NCBI GenBank assembly: GCA_003136575.1
Contig: PLEX01000217.1
Coordinates: forward strand, 1 to 41,214
DNA: 41,214 nt
Direction of reading: 5' to 3'
Source: Bryobacterales bacterium
GTDB lineage: Bacteria > Acidobacteriota > Terriglobia > Bryobacterales > Bryobacteraceae
Position 1 is the stretch's first letter. Each line of letters starts with the position of its first letter. A program made the translations under genes and the position numbers. Shown in pieces: positions 39,938 to 41,214 of the stretch. The notes under the pieces were generated by a model. That model saw nothing but the letters and a program-made list of their open reading frames with translations, ran no database searches and was not told the origin of the DNA.

Positions 39938-41214
39938 ATGCTAATCAAGACCAGACGCGATTTTCTCAAAGCGGCAGTGACCTCCGTCGGAGCGCTTGGC
40001 GCGCTGAGCAAGTTCGGAGAGATCAGCGCGCTTGCGGCGGGCGCGGCACCTTATCAGGCGCTCGTGTGCATCTTTCTCTCCGGCGGGAACGACGGCAATA
40101 ACACCGTGATTCCCATCGCCACGGCAAAGCAGAACTATGCTCTTTACGCTCAGGGCCGCCAGGGCCTCGCTCTGCCTCAGGCCGGACTCCAGGCGATTGC
40201 CAATGGCAGCGACACCTACGGCCTTCATCCGCTGATGCCGGAGATCGCCGCGCTTTATAACGCGGGCAACGCGGCGGTTGTTGCCAACGTCGGCATGCTC
40301 ACTCAGCCGACCACGCCGGCTATCTTCCAGGCGCAGAACCTCTCGCAATTGCCGCCGCAGTTGTTTTCGCACTCGGATCAGACCAACCAGTGGCAGGCGG
40401 CAATTCCCAGCGGGACGGTTTCCACGGGCTGGGGAGGCCGCGTCGAAGACAACTTGTTTTCACAGTACAACTCCGGTGCCAGCTTCACGCCACTCACGGC
40501 GACCGCCGGTTGCGGTTTGTTCTGTACCGGACAGCAGACGTTTGCGGCGAGTGTTCCGCCGACCGGTATCGCGCTGCTACAGGGCGCGACCACGCCGGCG
40601 CGCGCGGCGGCCGTTCAGCAATTGCTGCAGTTCGATAACGGACTGAAGCTGGTGACTGCGGCAAATTCCAACTTCAGCCGCGGGATTTCCTACTCCGTTA
40701 CGCTGTCAAACGCTTTGCAGAAAGCCGTGGTGAAGACGGTTTTCCCCCAAACCCAAATCGGGCTGCAGTTGCAGACTGTCGCTCAAATCATGAGCGTGCG
40801 GTCTGCGTTGGGAGTTGGCCGCCAGGTGTTTTACTGCGAACTCGACGGTTTTGACACTCATGGGGCGCAATCCGGCACGCAGGATCCGCTGTTGCAGCAA
40901 CTCAGCCAGGCGGTCGGGGCATTCTATACGGCGACTCAGGAAGTCGGCACCGCGGCGAATACGATCACCTTCACGGCGTCCGAGTTCGGACGCACCGTGC
41001 AGCCGAACGGGAGTGCCGGCAGCGACCACGCATGGGGTAATCACCATTTCGTGATCGGCGCGGGAGCGGCCAGTGGCGGTTCGCTGAAGGGCGGCAAGTT
41101 CTGGGGTCAGTTTCCGTCGCTGGCATTGGGCGGCCCCGACGACGCGAATACGCGAGGAACGATCGTTCCAACGCTTTCAGTTGATCAATATGCCGCGACG
41201 CTGGCGCAGTGGTT
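39938..41214 (+). CDS. DUF1501 family protein, 3' end beyond the window
   Basis: An ATG at 39938 opens a frame that stays open to the window edge (425 codons seen). MLIKTRRDFLKAAVTSVGAL is a twin-arginine signal, so export is probably by Tat in folded form. It continues with LVCIFLSGGNDGNNTVIPI, YGLHPLMPEIAALYNAGNAA, VVANVGMLTQP, SHSDQTNQWQ and WGGRVEDNL. FDTHGAQSGTQDPLL and TASEFGRTVQPNGSAGSDHA follow, all hallmarks of DUF1501, an alkaline-phosphatase/sulfatase-fold-like family. It is 31 bases after the DUF1800 stop, the usual partner order. The stop codon is not in the window. Confidence 0.95.
   Translation, partial: MLIKTRRDFLKAAVTSVGALGALSKFGEISALAAGAAPYQALVCIFLSGGNDGNNTVIPIATAKQNYALYAQGRQGLALPQAGLQAIANGSDTYGLHPLMPEIAALYNAGNAAVVANVGMLTQPTTPAIFQAQNLSQLPPQLFSHSDQTNQWQAAIPSGTVSTGWGGRVEDNLFSQYNSGASFTPLTATAGCGLFCTGQQTFAASVPPTGIALLQGATTPARAAAVQQLLQFDNGLKLVTAANSNFSRGISYSVTLSNALQKAVVKTVFPQTQIGLQLQTVAQIMSVRSALGVGRQVFYCELDGFDTHGAQSGTQDPLLQQLSQAVGAFYTATQEVGTAANTITFTASEFGRTVQPNGSAGSDHAWGNHHFVIGAGAASGGSLKGGKFWGQFPSLALGGPDDANTRGTIVPTLSVDQYAATLAQW

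Noticed and set aside
38686-40011. A 441-codon minus-strand open frame opposite the DUF1800 domain
   Set aside because: Antisense shadow of a well-supported gene; composition is that of reversed codons.

Overview
The window looks like chromosomal DNA from an acidobacterium, most likely of the Solibacter/Bryobacter type. This is inferred from GC-rich coding, two very large Oar-like TonB-dependent receptors with an N-terminal carboxypeptidase-regulatory-like domain, a DUF1800/DUF1501 pair with an Ig-like repeat stalk, many secreted proteins of unknown function, and small dispersed hairpin repeats. No rRNA, tRNA, transposase or CRISPR array was recognised. The left edge holds a broken fragment and the right edge cuts a DUF1501 gene.

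Layout. 1-3.1 kb: a minus-strand three-gene operon (DUF4352-type lipoprotein, secreted protein, conserved 462-aa protein). 3.2-5.8 kb: a Uma2-type nuclease divergent from a membrane-anchored class III cyclase-like/TPR protein. 5.9-12.8 kb: a probable uronate-use module. A LysR regulator is divergent from a TonB-dependent receptor, with a T-N11-A operator between them. Facing the receptor is an SDR dehydrogenase-uxaC operon with its own 21-bp operator-like inverted repeat. 13.2-15.8 kb: a small secreted protein, a type-B carboxylesterase and a small membrane protein. 15.8-18.9 kb: a second Oar-like receptor with a glycine-rich insert. 19.1-23.7 kb: a DUF2239 protein, a TonB_C-like secreted protein, cysS and an overlapping PLP trans-sulfuration enzyme.

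23.7-28.7 kb is the accessory part. It is gene-poor at its left end, has hairpin repeats, and looks less GC-rich by eye. It carries a lone ribbon-helix-helix regulator with an operator-like site, a start-less gene remnant, a 765-aa Schlafen(AlbA_2)-NB-ARC-TPR protein, and a DUF433/DUF5615 antitoxin-toxin pair whose toxin gene is frameshifted. The 765-aa protein is the best candidate for an undescribed (defence-like) system.

28.7-41.2 kb: a polytopic membrane protein, a secreted protein, a heparinase II/III plus glycosyltransferase pair (polysaccharide metabolism), a glutamate carboxypeptidase II-like M28 peptidase, and the DUF1800-DUF1501 pair. The DUF1800 protein carries six exactly periodic 219-bp (73-aa) tandem repeats. 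Function calls rest on reading motifs by eye; no database search was run.
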